Source: Deltaproteobacteria bacterium
GTDB lineage: Bacteria > Desulfobacterota > Binatia > Binatales > Binataceae
Length of the DNA: 51,249 nucleotides
Reading direction: 5' to 3'
Assembly (NCBI GenBank): GCA_003135135.1
Contig: PLDK01000042.1
Location: 24,749 to 75,997 of the forward strand
Shown: positions 24,634 through 34,707 of the stretch, piece by piece
How positions within the stretch are numbered: position 1 is the stretch's first letter
Layout: each line of letters starts with the position of its first letter
Notes under the pieces: generated by a model
Told to the model about the DNA's origin: nothing
Database searches by the model: none
Seen by the model: only the letters and a program-made list of their open reading frames with translations
Made by a program: the position numbers and the translations under genes

Positions 24634-26163
24634 ATGATTCACTCGCAGCCGTCGTTGAAGATCCAGAGCTATTCGCTACTTTCGGCGTCGCGATGGACGC
24701 TGGTGCTTTCGATCGCACTCGCGACGGCTGACAACTTCGCCGATCCAGACCTGTGGATGCACATTCTGACCGGTCAGGCGATCCTCCGCACCGGTCATAT
24801 TCCACGGTTCGATACCTACTCCTACAGCGCGGCGGGAATGCCGTGGCACAATCACGAATGGCTGGCGCAGGTGGCGCTGGCCGTCAGTTACGCGCATCTC
24901 GGCGTATTCGGCCTCAAGCTCCTGAAGCTCGTCTGCGCGAGCATCACGATACTGGCATTGGCGATCGGAATTTCCGCCACCCGCGCGTCGAGCCGGATTC
25001 AGAGGATGACGCTGATACTTATCGCCGTTGCGCTGGCGACTCAGATGCAATTCCGGCCTCAGCTCTTCACCTTCATGATGCTGAGCGTGGTGATGACGGT
25101 AGTCGCGATCGAAGTTTATCGGGGCGGAGCAATACTGTGGCCGCTGATTCCGATGTTCGCGCTGTGGGCCAATCTTCATGGCGGCTACACGATAGGACTT
25201 GGCGCGATGATCATTGCGGTTGCGGTTTTGTTCATCCAGGGCCTTGGAGACGCAGGCCGCAAGACCTCGGCGCGCCGGCTGGGATTGGTCACGCTTGGAT
25301 GCGCGGGCGCCACGATTCTCAATCCGTTCGGAGTCGGCTTGTGGACGGGAGTGGCGCATTCGGTCTCCGACCCGCTGATTCGGCAGATAGTCAATGACTG
25401 GGTGCCGTTGCCGAACACGCTGCTATCCATGTGGCGCGAGTCCAAGCCGGAGCTGCTTAAGGATGTTGCCCCGATCCTGCTGTTTGCCAGTTTCATCGGG
25501 GCAGTTGCGATGGCTCCAGGCCTCGGGGACGCGGCCTTAATCGCGATCGCGACGACCTTCATCGGGGGCGCCTTTTATGCCGGGCGCAACATAGCGCTGG
25601 CGGTGATTGCGCTCGCGACTCCGCTGGCGCGCCATGCCACTTTGGCATTGGAGAGCGACGCGCCGCAGCCGACGGTCAGCACCGAACCGGCGCCGGCGCT
25701 GCTGGCGATTTCGGCGCTCCTGGTCGCGCTAGTGGGTGGAACTTTTTCCAATCGGCTCAAAACCTGGAAGCCCGAGCCGACCGGCGCGGTCGCATTCATG
25801 GAACGCAATGGCCTTCACGGCAACATCCTTAACCAGTACGAATGGGGCGAGTACCTGATCTGGCACGTGGGCAATGACAGCCGGGTCTTTATCGACGGAC
25901 GCTGCGAGCTGGTCTATCCGGACAAGCTGATCCGCCAGTATGCTATCTTTTTCTACGGACTGGAGGGCGCTCAAAATGTGCTCGACACATTTCCCCACGA
26001 CTTCGTGCTTATCGGCCCGCATACCAAAGCCTACGACGTCGTCAGGAAGGACGGACGGTGGCATTTGCTCTATAGCGATGCGACCGCGGCGCTTTTCGCG
26101 CGAGCCTCGTTGCCCGTCGAGGCGCCCACCGGCGGTAAGGTTGCCGACGGCTATTTTCCTTGA
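24634..26163 (+). CDS. Multi-pass membrane protein with DPDLWMHILTG motif
   Basis: A 509-residue membrane protein with about ten hydrophobic segments. The N-terminus has FADPDLWMHILTGQAILRTG and, after PRFDTYSYSA, MPWHNHEWLAQ; similar motifs are shared by a widespread family of uncharacterised bacterial membrane proteins that resemble GT-C glycosyltransferases. The C-terminal part (about 385-509) is soluble with RVFIDGRCELVYPD. The aspartate in DPDLW would match the catalytic Asp of GT-C enzymes. The function is unproven. Confidence 0.7.
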   Translation: MIHSQPSLKIQSYSLLSASRWTLVLSIALATADNFADPDLWMHILTGQAILRTGHIPRFDTYSYSAAGMPWHNHEWLAQVALAVSYAHLGVFGLKLLKLVCASITILALAIGISATRASSRIQRMTLILIAVALATQMQFRPQLFTFMMLSVVMTVVAIEVYRGGAILWPLIPMFALWANLHGGYTIGLGAMIIAVAVLFIQGLGDAGRKTSARRLGLVTLGCAGATILNPFGVGLWTGVAHSVSDPLIRQIVNDWVPLPNTLLSMWRESKPELLKDVAPILLFASFIGAVAMAPGLGDAALIAIATTFIGGAFYAGRNIALAVIALATPLARHATLALESDAPQPTVSTEPAPALLAISALLVALVGGTFSNRLKTWKPEPTGAVAFMERNGLHGNILNQYEWGEYLIWHVGNDSRVFIDGRCELVYPDKLIRQYAIFFYGLEGAQNVLDTFPHDFVLIGPHTKAYDVVRKDGRWHLLYSDATAALFARASLPVEAPTGGKVADGYFP

Positions 26164-26317
26164 GCTTTCCGTCGGCTGATGGAGAATGGGTCGCCAGCAA
26201 TGCATTTTGGGACACCCGCCGCGACTGGGGAAAAAATTCGACGACCGAAGCCAACTTCAGGCTGCGATAGCAACTCATTGCCGCGCTCCGCGCGGGCATT
26301 GGACTTGCTATTAAGGT

Positions 26318-29300
26318 GTGGACCATCAGATCGATCCGTCCGGCGACGGTTTGGGGAACGCTGACCCGCGCCACTTAGCCAACGGTACGGCTGCGTCGGC
26401 CACGCGTGACGCATTTCCCGCCATAACTGACAGCATTGAACTGGAATCGACGGGCGCTTCTGACCAAGCGGTGACGCTCGTGATGGGCGACGGCGACAAT
26501 TCCGAGTGGGTGTCGTCGGCACTGCGCGCGGCCTCACTTGCGATCATAGTATTTCAGATTGGATACGCGGTGCTTGACGGCGGGGAATATCCGCAGACCT
26601 TCGCGCGAACTCTGCCGCTTCATATCGCAAGCATGACGCTGGGCGTGGTTGCGCTCATGGCAACGCTGTCGCCGCGTGCGATGCGGAACTGGCGCGCGAT
26701 CGCGCTGGCAATCTGTTCGTCGATTCTGGCGATCACGGCGTGGATTGCAGCGATCAATAGCGACGGCGACGTACTGGTCGCGTCGATTCTGCTGTCTTTC
26801 CTGGGCTCAGGCGCGTTGATTCCATGGAGCCCGCGCTGGCAAGCAGCCTTCAATGTTAGCGGGGCGCTGGCGTTGCTGGGGTACTCGATGCAAGCCGCGC
26901 ATCCGATTTCGCGCCTGGCAATTGCCTGGACGATGCTGGTGAGCGCGGCGCTGCTGTCCCAACTGAGTTCGGTCCATGGCACCCGCTATCGCCGGAAATT
27001 GGCCGAGCAGTTGGCGGCGCTGGTCGACAACCATCGTTTACTCAGGCGCGAGATGGAGCTGCGCGCGGAAACTGCATCCGCCCGGGAACGCGATCACGTC
27101 CTGCTGCAGGCCAGCGAGTCGATGCTGCGCAAGTTATTCGAAGCGTCACCGGACAACATCGTAGTCAACCGCCTTTCCGACGGACGTTTCATTGCCGTCA
27201 ACGACGAGTACCGGGTCGCGGGTTACACGCGCGATGACGTGATGGGGGCCAACGTGATCGCGCTTGATACGTGGCGGCACAAAGAAGAGATAGCCCGGTT
27301 TCTCGAAAGTCTTCGACGAACCGGGCACGTCAAGAACATGGAAATCACGCAGCGCCGCAAAGATGGCACGGTCGACGAGACGCATCTGATCTCGGCCTCG
27401 CTGATCGAAGTTAATGGCGACCCGTGCGTGATTTCGATGCTCCGGGACATCACGGAGATAAAGCGCGTCGAGCGCGACCTGCTGGCGGCGCGCGAGGAAT
27501 TGTCACGGCAGGTGAAGGCGCTCAGCGACAGCGAGGAGACCTTCCGCAGACTTTTCGACGCCAACCTGGACAGCATGACGCTGAACGGACTCGATGGAAA
27601 GTACATCGACGTCAACCAGGAGTTCACCCGGGCGACCTGGTTTTCGCGCGAAGAGGCCATCGGCCATCATTTCAGCGAGCTCAACATGTGGATCCATCCG
27701 GACGAAATGATTGCCTTCGTCAATCAACTTTTCAGTACCAACGAAGTCCGGAACCTTGAGGTGGCGATCCGTCGCAAGGACGGCTCGGAGCAGCCGGCGC
27801 TCATCTCGGCGGTGAATCTGGAGCTGCATGGACAGCTCTGCTGCCTGGCTATTTCGCGCGAAATATCCGACCTCAAGATGACGCAACGGGAACTGGTCGG
27901 CGCGCGCGAGGCGGCGCTGGCCGCGTCGCGGGCCAAGTCGGAGTTCCTGTCGAGCATGTCGCACGAGATTCGCACGCCGATGAACTCGATTCTCGGGATG
28001 GCCGATCTGCTCATGGAAACGAAACTCGACGATGAGCAACGAAGATATTTGAGCACTGTCATCACCAACAGCCACGTGCTGCTCCAACTGATCGACAGCA
28101 TCCTTGACCTCGCCAAGGTCGAGAGCGGGCGCATCAGCCTCGAGGCGGTCGAATTCGATCCCAAAGACGTGACCGAGAAGGTACTCGAGACGCTGGCGAT
28201 CCGCGCGCATGAAAGAGGCCTCGAGCTGATGGTGCGCTTTGCGCCGGAGATCCCCGACCTCGCGCGCGGCGATCCATTCAGACTCGGGCAGATCCTGATC
28301 AACCTGGTCGGCAACGCGATCAAATTCACGCAGCACGGACAGGTGCTGGTGTTGGTCGAGCCCGACCGGAACTCCACAACTGCGGCTGGTCTCAAGTTCA
28401 CGGTGACCGATACCGGAATCGGAATTCCAGCCGACAAGCTCCACCTGCTGTTCAACGCATTCACCCAGGCCGACTCTTCGACCGCGCGCAAATACGGCGG
28501 CAGCGGGCTCGGACTGGCAATCGTCGCGCGACTGGTTGAGCTGATGCACGGCAAGGTCGAGGTAGCGAGCGAGCCCGGAGTTGGGAGCGCATTTTCATTC
28601 ACCGCGCAATTTGGGGCGGCAAGCGCCAGGACGGCGACGGCGGGGCCGCGGGAAGGGGCGTTCGGCGACGTAGGAATTCTGCTGGTCGATGACAACTCCG
28701 ACAGCCGGTCGATTCTCTCGGAACTGCTCACGGCGCAAGGGGCGAATGTGACTCAGGCGTCGTCGGGAACGGAGGCGTTGGCCCTACTTCGTAGCGACGT
28801 TTCGCGAAGCTCGCGCTTCCAGATCATCCTGCTGGACAGCACGATGCCTGTGCCGGGCGGATTCGACGTCGCAAAAGATCTCCTGAGCGGCGGCCCCGGG
28901 GGGCCGCAGATCGTGATGATGCTCAGCACCAATGACTTGACCAACAAGGTTGGGCGGCTGCGTGCGATCGGGGTTGACCACTATATTGTCAAACCGGTGC
29001 GGCGCGCTGAGTTGCTCGCAGCGGTCGCGCGAGCGTGCGACGGAGTATGCGTCGAACCGCGCGGCGACAGGTTCGCATCGCCGGCAATCGCGCCGATATC
29101 AACGTCTTCGCCAATGCTCGATCGGCCGCTGCAAATTCTTATCGCCGACGATTCGCAGGATAACCGCGCGTTGATCCGGGCGTATCTGAAAAAAACGCCC
29201 TATCGTCTCGAAGAAGCCGAAGATGGCCAGCAGGCGATCGACAAATTCATCGCCGGGAAGTTCGATCTGGTGCTGATGGATATCCGGATGCCGATCGTTG

Positions 29301-29563
29301 ACGGCTACCAGGCGACCAGCAGAATTCGCGGCTGGGAGCGGGCAAACAATCGCCGCCGCACTCCAATCGTGGCCTTGACGGCATCCGCGCTCGAAGAAGC
29401 CGCGCATCGGACAAAGGCCGCGGGGTGCGACGCGCACGTGACCAAGCCGGTCAAGAAATCGACGCTGCTCGATGCCATTCGCGGCGCGATCGAAGGAAGC
29501 CCGTTGGGCGACGAGCGGGCGGACCTCATCAATCTCAAGGAGGCAACATGCCAGACCGAGTAA
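26318..29563 (+). CDS. Hybrid sensor histidine kinase with two PAS and two receiver domains
   Basis: A 1081-residue hybrid kinase. The N-terminal region (about 65-225) has five to six membrane helices. Two PAS domains follow (about 270-385 and 405-525), then HisKA with H549 (SHEIRTPMNSILGMADLL), HATPase_c (NLVGNAIKFTQHG, TDTGIGIPADKL, YGGSGLGLAIVARLVELM) and two receivers with D840 (IILLDSTMP) and D988 (LVLMDIRMP). The start is GTG; the first 60 residues look disordered, so a later start is possible. Its end overlaps the HPt gene by 16 bases, and together they form a full His-Asp-His phosphorelay. Confidence 0.9.
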   Translation: MDHQIDPSGDGLGNADPRHLANGTAASATRDAFPAITDSIELESTGASDQAVTLVMGDGDNSEWVSSALRAASLAIIVFQIGYAVLDGGEYPQTFARTLPLHIASMTLGVVALMATLSPRAMRNWRAIALAICSSILAITAWIAAINSDGDVLVASILLSFLGSGALIPWSPRWQAAFNVSGALALLGYSMQAAHPISRLAIAWTMLVSAALLSQLSSVHGTRYRRKLAEQLAALVDNHRLLRREMELRAETASARERDHVLLQASESMLRKLFEASPDNIVVNRLSDGRFIAVNDEYRVAGYTRDDVMGANVIALDTWRHKEEIARFLESLRRTGHVKNMEITQRRKDGTVDETHLISASLIEVNGDPCVISMLRDITEIKRVERDLLAAREELSRQVKALSDSEETFRRLFDANLDSMTLNGLDGKYIDVNQEFTRATWFSREEAIGHHFSELNMWIHPDEMIAFVNQLFSTNEVRNLEVAIRRKDGSEQPALISAVNLELHGQLCCLAISREISDLKMTQRELVGAREAALAASRAKSEFLSSMSHEIRTPMNSILGMADLLMETKLDDEQRRYLSTVITNSHVLLQLIDSILDLAKVESGRISLEAVEFDPKDVTEKVLETLAIRAHERGLELMVRFAPEIPDLARGDPFRLGQILINLVGNAIKFTQHGQVLVLVEPDRNSTTAAGLKFTVTDTGIGIPADKLHLLFNAFTQADSSTARKYGGSGLGLAIVARLVELMHGKVEVASEPGVGSAFSFTAQFGAASARTATAGPREGAFGDVGILLVDDNSDSRSILSELLTAQGANVTQASSGTEALALLRSDVSRSSRFQIILLDSTMPVPGGFDVAKDLLSGGPGGPQIVMMLSTNDLTNKVGRLRAIGVDHYIVKPVRRAELLAAVARACDGVCVEPRGDRFASPAIAPISTSSPMLDRPLQILIADDSQDNRALIRAYLKKTPYRLEEAEDGQQAIDKFIAGKFDLVLMDIRMPIVDGYQATSRIRGWERANNRRRTPIVALTASALEEAAHRTKAAGCDAHVTKPVKKSTLLDAIRGAIEGSPLGDERADLINLKEATCQTE

Positions 29564-29862
29564 TAGTCGAAGTGGACGAGGACCTTAGCGACTTGATCCC
29601 GGGGTTCCTGACGCACAAGCGCGCCGATGTCGTAACGATTGTCGACGCGAATGCGCGCCGCGACTACGCGGAGATCGGCCGCATCGCGCATCGGATCAAG
29701 GGCGAAGGCACCAGCTACGGATTCGAAACGATGACGGAGATGGGCCGCTCGCTCGAGCAAGCCGCCGCGATGCGCGACGATGGCGCAGTAGCCACGCTCG
29801 CCCGCCAGCTGCTCAACTACATGGATCGTCTCGAGATAGTGTTCCAGCCGTCCAGGGATTAG
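29548..29862 (+). CDS. HPt histidine phosphotransfer protein
   Basis: A 104-residue HPt domain protein with the phosphorylated histidine in IGRIAHRIKGEGTSYGFE, followed by the amphipathic MTEMGRSLEQAA helix. The ATG at 29548 follows AAGGAGG and lies inside the 3' end of the hybrid kinase gene, a classic coupled arrangement. It should relay phosphate from the kinase's receivers to a response regulator; none is adjacent. Confidence 0.85.
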   Translation: MPDRVIVEVDEDLSDLIPGFLTHKRADVVTIVDANARRDYAEIGRIAHRIKGEGTSYGFETMTEMGRSLEQAAAMRDDGAVATLARQLLNYMDRLEIVFQPSRD

Positions 29863-29923
29863 CGCGGCGGCTGCATCATTGCCGGCGAGCTTGCGCTCCA
29901 ACTGCCACGGCTAAGAGGAATTC

Positions 29924-31507
29924 TCAGCTTGCCACGTCGGCGCCGTGCTCGCCCAGTGTCGCGAGGCTGAGGCCCTTGAATGCGGGCTCCGCGGCAGCCA
30001 TCGACGCAAACACCGCGTCTGCTGAGTTCGGACGATCGACGCCGTCGAGCGCATGACCAAGCCTCGCGATCGCCTCGATAGCGGAGACCGCGGCTCCGGG
30101 CGGCGGAAACGCCGCGTTGATTCGCTGCACACGGCCCTTGAAGTTCGTAAAGCTGCCGTCGATTTCGGGATACGCCGCAATCGGCCAGACCTGGTTGGCC
30201 ATCTGGCAGGTCTCGTTGGCGTCTGTAGATAGTACCAGCATGTAGTCGAGCGCGCCGAAGCGCTTGACGAACTCCTCTTCGCCGAATGCGCGAACCAGGT
30301 CGGCGCGCATCGCGATCAGCATCTTGAGTTCGCCCGACGCGACTGCGGCTGCGAGTCCGTCGAGTCCGTCGGCCGGGAGCGCCAGCGCCGCGAGTCCGCG
30401 CGCGTTGGGATTTTTGTTCGCGCGGATCAGCAAGTCGTCATCGCTGCTGGCGCCGGGCGGCGACCAGATGAGCGTCGCTATTCGATCCGATCCGATCGCG
30501 GTTTTCATCAACTGTTTCAGCGCGAACGCTTCTTCGTTGGTGGACTGCGCGTCGACCACCGCCGCGATCGAATTGGGGCCGTACTGGCGCTTGTAATCCG
30601 CGATGATCGACGCTGCGCGCCGGATACCTTCGCCCCAGGGCTCGGTCACCAGCTGGTCCTTGGCCTGCACCAGCGGCGACGTGAGCCGCGTCTCGTTCTG
30701 CAGCTCGGGGAAACTGTGACGGCCCTCGTCGCACATCCAGTAGCTGTTGACGCCGGGGTTGAAGCGCGGCTTGAAGCGGTAGATGCGTCCGCGATGGTGG
30801 TGGATATCGATCGCGCATCCACGCTCGCATCCGCCGCATACCGACGCGGTGCGATGCAGGTACCAGACGCGCATCCGGAAGCGGAATTCTTTTTCGGTGA
30901 GCGCGCCGACCGGGCAGATGTCCACGACGTTGCCGGCGTACTTGTTGTTGACCGGCTGGCCGGGATTGATGTCGATGCGGTTATGGTCGCCGCGCTCGAA
31001 AATCGCCAGTTCGGAGGTCTTCGTCACTTCGTCGAAGAATCGCGTGCATCGCGCACACAGGATGCATCGCTCCTGATCGAGCATCACGCCCGAGCCGATG
31101 TCGATCGCCTTGCCCTTGTGATTTTTCCTGGGCAACGGAAAGCGCGATGGCTGCTGATCGTAATCCATGTAGTAGTCTTGCAGCTTGCACTCGCCGGCCT
31201 GATCGCAGACGGGACAATCGATCGGATGGTTGATCAGCAGGAATTCGAGCACCGCCTTTTGCGCGGTCTTGGCCTTCTCGCTTTTGGTATGGACGACCAT
31301 CCCCTCGGCGACCCGTGTGTTGCAGGCGATTTGGAGCTTGGGCGCCTTTTCGACTTCGACCAGGCACATCCGGCAGTTGCCGACGATCGTCAAGCCGGGG
31401 TGGTAGCAATACTGGGGGATCTCGATGCCGACGAGTTCGGCCGCCTGGATGAGATTCAGGTTCGCGCCAGCGTCAACTTCTTTGCCGTCAATGGTGAGCT
31501 TGGGCAT
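29924..31507 (-). CDS. nuoG: NADH-quinone oxidoreductase subunit G
   Basis: A 527-residue iron-sulfur subunit of the N-module of complex I. The N-terminus is a [2Fe-2S] ferredoxin domain (CYHPGLTIVGNCRMC, CNTRVAEG). Next are the His-Cys3 [4Fe-4S] motif (HPIDCPVCDQAGECKL), CILCARCTRF with NVVDICPVGAL, and CGGCERGCAI. The C-terminal molybdopterin-like part is only about 290 residues, so it is shorter than the roughly 700-900 residues common in other bacteria. It is the last gene of a nuoB-nuoF-nuoG run. Confidence 0.92.
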   Translation of the reverse strand: MPKLTIDGKEVDAGANLNLIQAAELVGIEIPQYCYHPGLTIVGNCRMCLVEVEKAPKLQIACNTRVAEGMVVHTKSEKAKTAQKAVLEFLLINHPIDCPVCDQAGECKLQDYYMDYDQQPSRFPLPRKNHKGKAIDIGSGVMLDQERCILCARCTRFFDEVTKTSELAIFERGDHNRIDINPGQPVNNKYAGNVVDICPVGALTEKEFRFRMRVWYLHRTASVCGGCERGCAIDIHHHRGRIYRFKPRFNPGVNSYWMCDEGRHSFPELQNETRLTSPLVQAKDQLVTEPWGEGIRRAASIIADYKRQYGPNSIAAVVDAQSTNEEAFALKQLMKTAIGSDRIATLIWSPPGASSDDDLLIRANKNPNARGLAALALPADGLDGLAAAVASGELKMLIAMRADLVRAFGEEEFVKRFGALDYMLVLSTDANETCQMANQVWPIAAYPEIDGSFTNFKGRVQRINAAFPPPGAAVSAIEAIARLGHALDGVDRPNSADAVFASMAAAEPAFKGLSLATLGEHGADVAS

Positions 31508-31547
31508 CTGGTTTCTTCAGTGTTGCTCTCTTCGCTTGCGTCCGCGA

Positions 31548-32837
31548 TCAGGCAGCCTGTCTCGCAGAGCCGTCCTTGAACGGGCATCGCCCGAGCTTGA
31601 TGTGCGCCTCGAATTCGTCGCGATACTTGGGCACGAAGCTCTTCACCGGCATCGAGAGGCTGTCGGCGAGCACGCAAATGGTGTTGCCTTCCATGTTGGA
31701 GGCGGCATCGACCATAACCTTTAGGTCTTCCATCTTGCCGCGCCCCGCTTCCAGCTCGATCAACAATTTTTCGATCCAGCCGCATCCTTCGCGGCACGGC
31801 GTGCACTGTCCGCATGACTCGTGATGGTAGAAATGCGCGATCGTTTTGAGCGCATCGACCATGCAGGTGTCTTCGTTCATCACCATCACGCCTGCGGTTC
31901 CCATCAGCGAACCGGCAGCGCGGACCGAGTCGAAATCCATGTTGACCTTGACCGCCTCTTCCGCCGTGAAGATCGGGAACGACGACCCGCCGGGGATGAC
32001 GCCCTTGAGCGCCTTCCCGTCGAGGATTCCACCGCCGACCTCGTAGATCAGATCCTTGAGCGGAAAGCCCATCGGCAATTCGTACAATCCCGGTTTGTTG
32101 ATGTGACCGGAGAGGCAGAAGATTTTCGGACCGGGACTTTTTTCAGGACCGATCGATTTGTACCAATCGGCGCCCCGGTTGATGATGTGCGGGACGTTCG
32201 ACAGCGTCTCGATATTGTTGACCACGGTCGGGCATCCGAACGCGCCCTGGATGGCGGGGAACGGCGGTCGGTTGCGGGGATACCCGCGCTTGCCTTCGAG
32301 CGATTCGAGCAGGCCGGTCTCCTCGCCGCAGATGTATGCGCCCGCGCCGCGATGCGTGAAGACTTCGAGGTCGAAGCCGGAGCCGAGGATGTTCTTGCCC
32401 AGGTAATTGTTGGCGTAGGCCTCGGCGATTGCGGCGTCGAAAATTCTCTTCTGCACGGTGAACTCGCCGCGCAGGTAGGTGTATGCGGTACGCGCGCCGA
32501 CCGCGCGGCACGCGATCGCGATGCCCTCGATGATGCAGTGCGGATCGAACTCGATCTCGTAGCGATTGGCGAACGTGCCGGGCTCGCTCTCGTCGGCGTT
32601 GCAGCACAGATAGACCGGCTTCTTGGATTCCTTCGGAATGAAGCTCCACTTCACGCCGGTTGGAAACGCCGCGCCGCCGCGCCCGCGCAGATTCGAGTTC
32701 TTGACCTCGTTGATAATCTCCTCGGGCTTCATCTCGAACAGCGCCTTGCGCAGCGCCTTGTATCCGCCGTTGCCGGCGTACACGTCGAGCTTGCGAAGGT
32801 CAGGGATATCCAGCCAGCGAGTCAGTATCCGTTCCAT
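31548..32837 (-). CDS. nuoF: NADH-quinone oxidoreductase subunit F
   Basis: A 429-residue subunit that binds NADH and FMN and passes electrons to the iron-sulfur chain. Motifs: NSNLRGRGGAAFPTGVKW (nucleotide loop), YLCCNADESEPGTF, GAGAYICGEETGLLESLEG, and the [4Fe-4S] site ESCGQCTPCREGC with the fourth cysteine in GNTICVLADS. Length is normal. It lies between nuoB and nuoG; the usual companion nuoE is absent. Confidence 0.94.
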   Translation of the reverse strand: MERILTRWLDIPDLRKLDVYAGNGGYKALRKALFEMKPEEIINEVKNSNLRGRGGAAFPTGVKWSFIPKESKKPVYLCCNADESEPGTFANRYEIEFDPHCIIEGIAIACRAVGARTAYTYLRGEFTVQKRIFDAAIAEAYANNYLGKNILGSGFDLEVFTHRGAGAYICGEETGLLESLEGKRGYPRNRPPFPAIQGAFGCPTVVNNIETLSNVPHIINRGADWYKSIGPEKSPGPKIFCLSGHINKPGLYELPMGFPLKDLIYEVGGGILDGKALKGVIPGGSSFPIFTAEEAVKVNMDFDSVRAAGSLMGTAGVMVMNEDTCMVDALKTIAHFYHHESCGQCTPCREGCGWIEKLLIELEAGRGKMEDLKVMVDAASNMEGNTICVLADSLSMPVKSFVPKYRDEFEAHIKLGRCPFKDGSARQAA

Positions 32838-32864
32838 GTGAATCCGGGTGCGTCCGTCGTCCGG

Positions 32865-33401
32865 TCAGGAGGTTTGATGCTTGTCGCTGAGCGCCATCAG
32901 TTTCTGCTTCTGGCCCTGGATTTTCCGCTGCAGCGCCATCAATGCGTCGAGCACGCTCTCGGGCCGCGGTGGACATCCGGGAACATACACATCAACCGGG
33001 ACAATTCTGTCGATGCCGGGCACGGTCGCGTAGTTGTCGTAGAAGCCGCCGGTCGAGGCGCACGCGCCAAACGCCATCACCCACTTGGGCTCTGCCATCT
33101 GATCGTACACGCGGCGCAAAATCGGTCCCTGGCGAACCGTCACGGTGCCGATCACCATCAGCAGATCCGCCTGGCGCGGAGTGAACCGCGGCAGCAGCGC
33201 GCCGAAGCGGTCGATGTCGTAAGGAGTCATCGACAGCGACATATACTCCATCGCGCAGCAGGCGGTCGCGAACGGATACGGAAAGATCGAAAATTTTCGC
33301 GCCCAACCAATCGCCTTGTCCAGCCGGGTCAGGACCGCGGTATCGCCGAGCAGGATCTCCTCGCCCTTGGTCGATTCGAGCCCGCTTTTAATTAATGCCA
33401 T
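32865..33401 (-). CDS. nuoB: NADH-quinone oxidoreductase subunit B
   Basis: A 178-residue subunit of the quinone module that holds the terminal N2 [4Fe-4S] cluster. The tandem cysteines in ATACCAMEYM, the FGACASTGG cysteine and VPGCPPRPE are the expected ligands. The first gene of the nuoB-F-G group, 27 bases before nuoF. Linking nuoB directly to nuoF and nuoG, without nuoC, D or E, is unusual and implies the remaining subunits are encoded elsewhere. Confidence 0.93.
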   Translation of the reverse strand: MALIKSGLESTKGEEILLGDTAVLTRLDKAIGWARKFSIFPYPFATACCAMEYMSLSMTPYDIDRFGALLPRFTPRQADLLMVIGTVTVRQGPILRRVYDQMAEPKWVMAFGACASTGGFYDNYATVPGIDRIVPVDVYVPGCPPRPESVLDALMALQRKIQGQKQKLMALSDKHQTS

Positions 33402-33533
33402 CGAAGCCTCTGGCGCTTGATATATACGTTAGATCTCCTAAATTGAAGCGTAGCAAGCATCGCGTCGGCGCGTCAACGAATCCTAATGAAACGGCCGTTC
33501 TGAGTGAAGGAAAACTTGCACTGCCGTGGCATC

Positions 33534-34559
33534 TCACGAAATTCGCAACACGCCGGCCCCTTTGATCTCGTCGTGCTTGAGCATCTTGAGCGCCATATTC
33601 GCCTCGGCCAGCCCGAAGGCCACTGTACTGGTGCGAATCGGTATCTCGCCCGCAAGCTTCAGGAACTCTTCGCCGTCGGCGCGGGTGTTAGCCGTCACGC
33701 TGCGAAGTTCTTTTTCGTAGAAGAGATGTCTTTCGTAGTCCAGCGCCGGAATTGGACTTAGGTAAATTCCCGCGACTGCCAGGATCCCTCCGCGATCGAG
33801 CGCTTCCAGTGCCGGCCGCACGAGATTTCCCGCCGGAGCAAACAGAATTGCCGCATCCAGCCGCGCCGGCGGCGGATCTTTCGCGTTGCCGATCCATTCG
33901 GCGCCAAGATCTTTCGCCAGGTCGCGATGCGGTCCGCCCCGGCTCATCACAAACACGCGGCATCCCCAATGGCGCAGCACCTGAAGCGCAAGATGAGCCG
34001 AGCCGCCGAAGCCGTACAGTCCGACCGTCGCACCCGGCTTGACCTCGGCACGCTTGATTGCGCGAAATCCGATAATTCCGGCGCACAACAGCGGCGCCGT
34101 TTCTTCATCGCCGAGGCAGTCGGGAAGAGCATAGGCGAAGTCCTCCCGCACTACCGCCCATTCGCAGTACCCGCCGTCGTGGTCGTAGCCGGTGAAGCGC
34201 GCGTTCGGGCAGAGATTTTCGCGCCCGCGACGACAATAGATACAAACGCCACAGGTCTCGCGAAGCCATGCGACCCCGACTCGATCGCCCTGCTTGAATC
34301 GACCGGCGCCCGCGCCGCGCCGGTCCACGACGCCCACCACTTCATGACCCGGGATAATTCGCGCACGGCGCGGCGGCAGGTCGCCTTCGGCGACGTGAAG
34401 ATCGGTCCGGCATACGCCGCAAGTGCGTACCCGCACCAGAATTTCGCCCGGCCCCGGCTCGGGCACGGCTGCGTCGATAGCGTGAAGGGGATCCGATTCG
34501 ATCGGCGCGGGCTTTTCGACCACCATCGCCTTCATTTTTTCATCTATATCTGCTCGCAA
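33534..34559 (-). CDS. Zinc-dependent alcohol dehydrogenase
   Basis: A 341-residue medium-chain dehydrogenase. It has the catalytic-zinc region (CGVCRTDLHVAEGDLP, GHEVVGVV), the four structural-zinc cysteines (ETCGVCIYCRRGRENLC) and a Rossmann domain (VGLYGFGGSAHLALQVL). The VYD/GFGGSAH pattern matches the alcohol dehydrogenase group often called AdhA-like. The true start may be the second methionine (MKAMVVEKPAP, residue 9). Reads on the minus strand, 132 bases upstream of nuoB. Confidence 0.88.
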   Translation of the reverse strand: MRADIDEKMKAMVVEKPAPIESDPLHAIDAAVPEPGPGEILVRVRTCGVCRTDLHVAEGDLPPRRARIIPGHEVVGVVDRRGAGAGRFKQGDRVGVAWLRETCGVCIYCRRGRENLCPNARFTGYDHDGGYCEWAVVREDFAYALPDCLGDEETAPLLCAGIIGFRAIKRAEVKPGATVGLYGFGGSAHLALQVLRHWGCRVFVMSRGGPHRDLAKDLGAEWIGNAKDPPPARLDAAILFAPAGNLVRPALEALDRGGILAVAGIYLSPIPALDYERHLFYEKELRSVTANTRADGEEFLKLAGEIPIRTSTVAFGLAEANMALKMLKHDEIKGAGVLRIS

Positions 34560-34707
34560 CGACTGGATCGGTTCGCAACGATTGGACTCGAACTAAAAAA
34601 TATCATACCCGATGCGCCCGCCGTTGGCTTGCCAAAGAACTTCTTAAGCCATCCCAAGGCCAAGAATTGCGCTACTGTTCATCGGCGTGCTCTATTGAGC
34701 CGCACGA

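Noticed and set aside
31821-33395. Long open frame (524 residues) on the plus strand opposite nuoB and nuoF
   Set aside because: The minus strand carries unmistakable NuoB and NuoF motifs; the opposite frame is a shadow with an Arg/His-rich, domain-free product.
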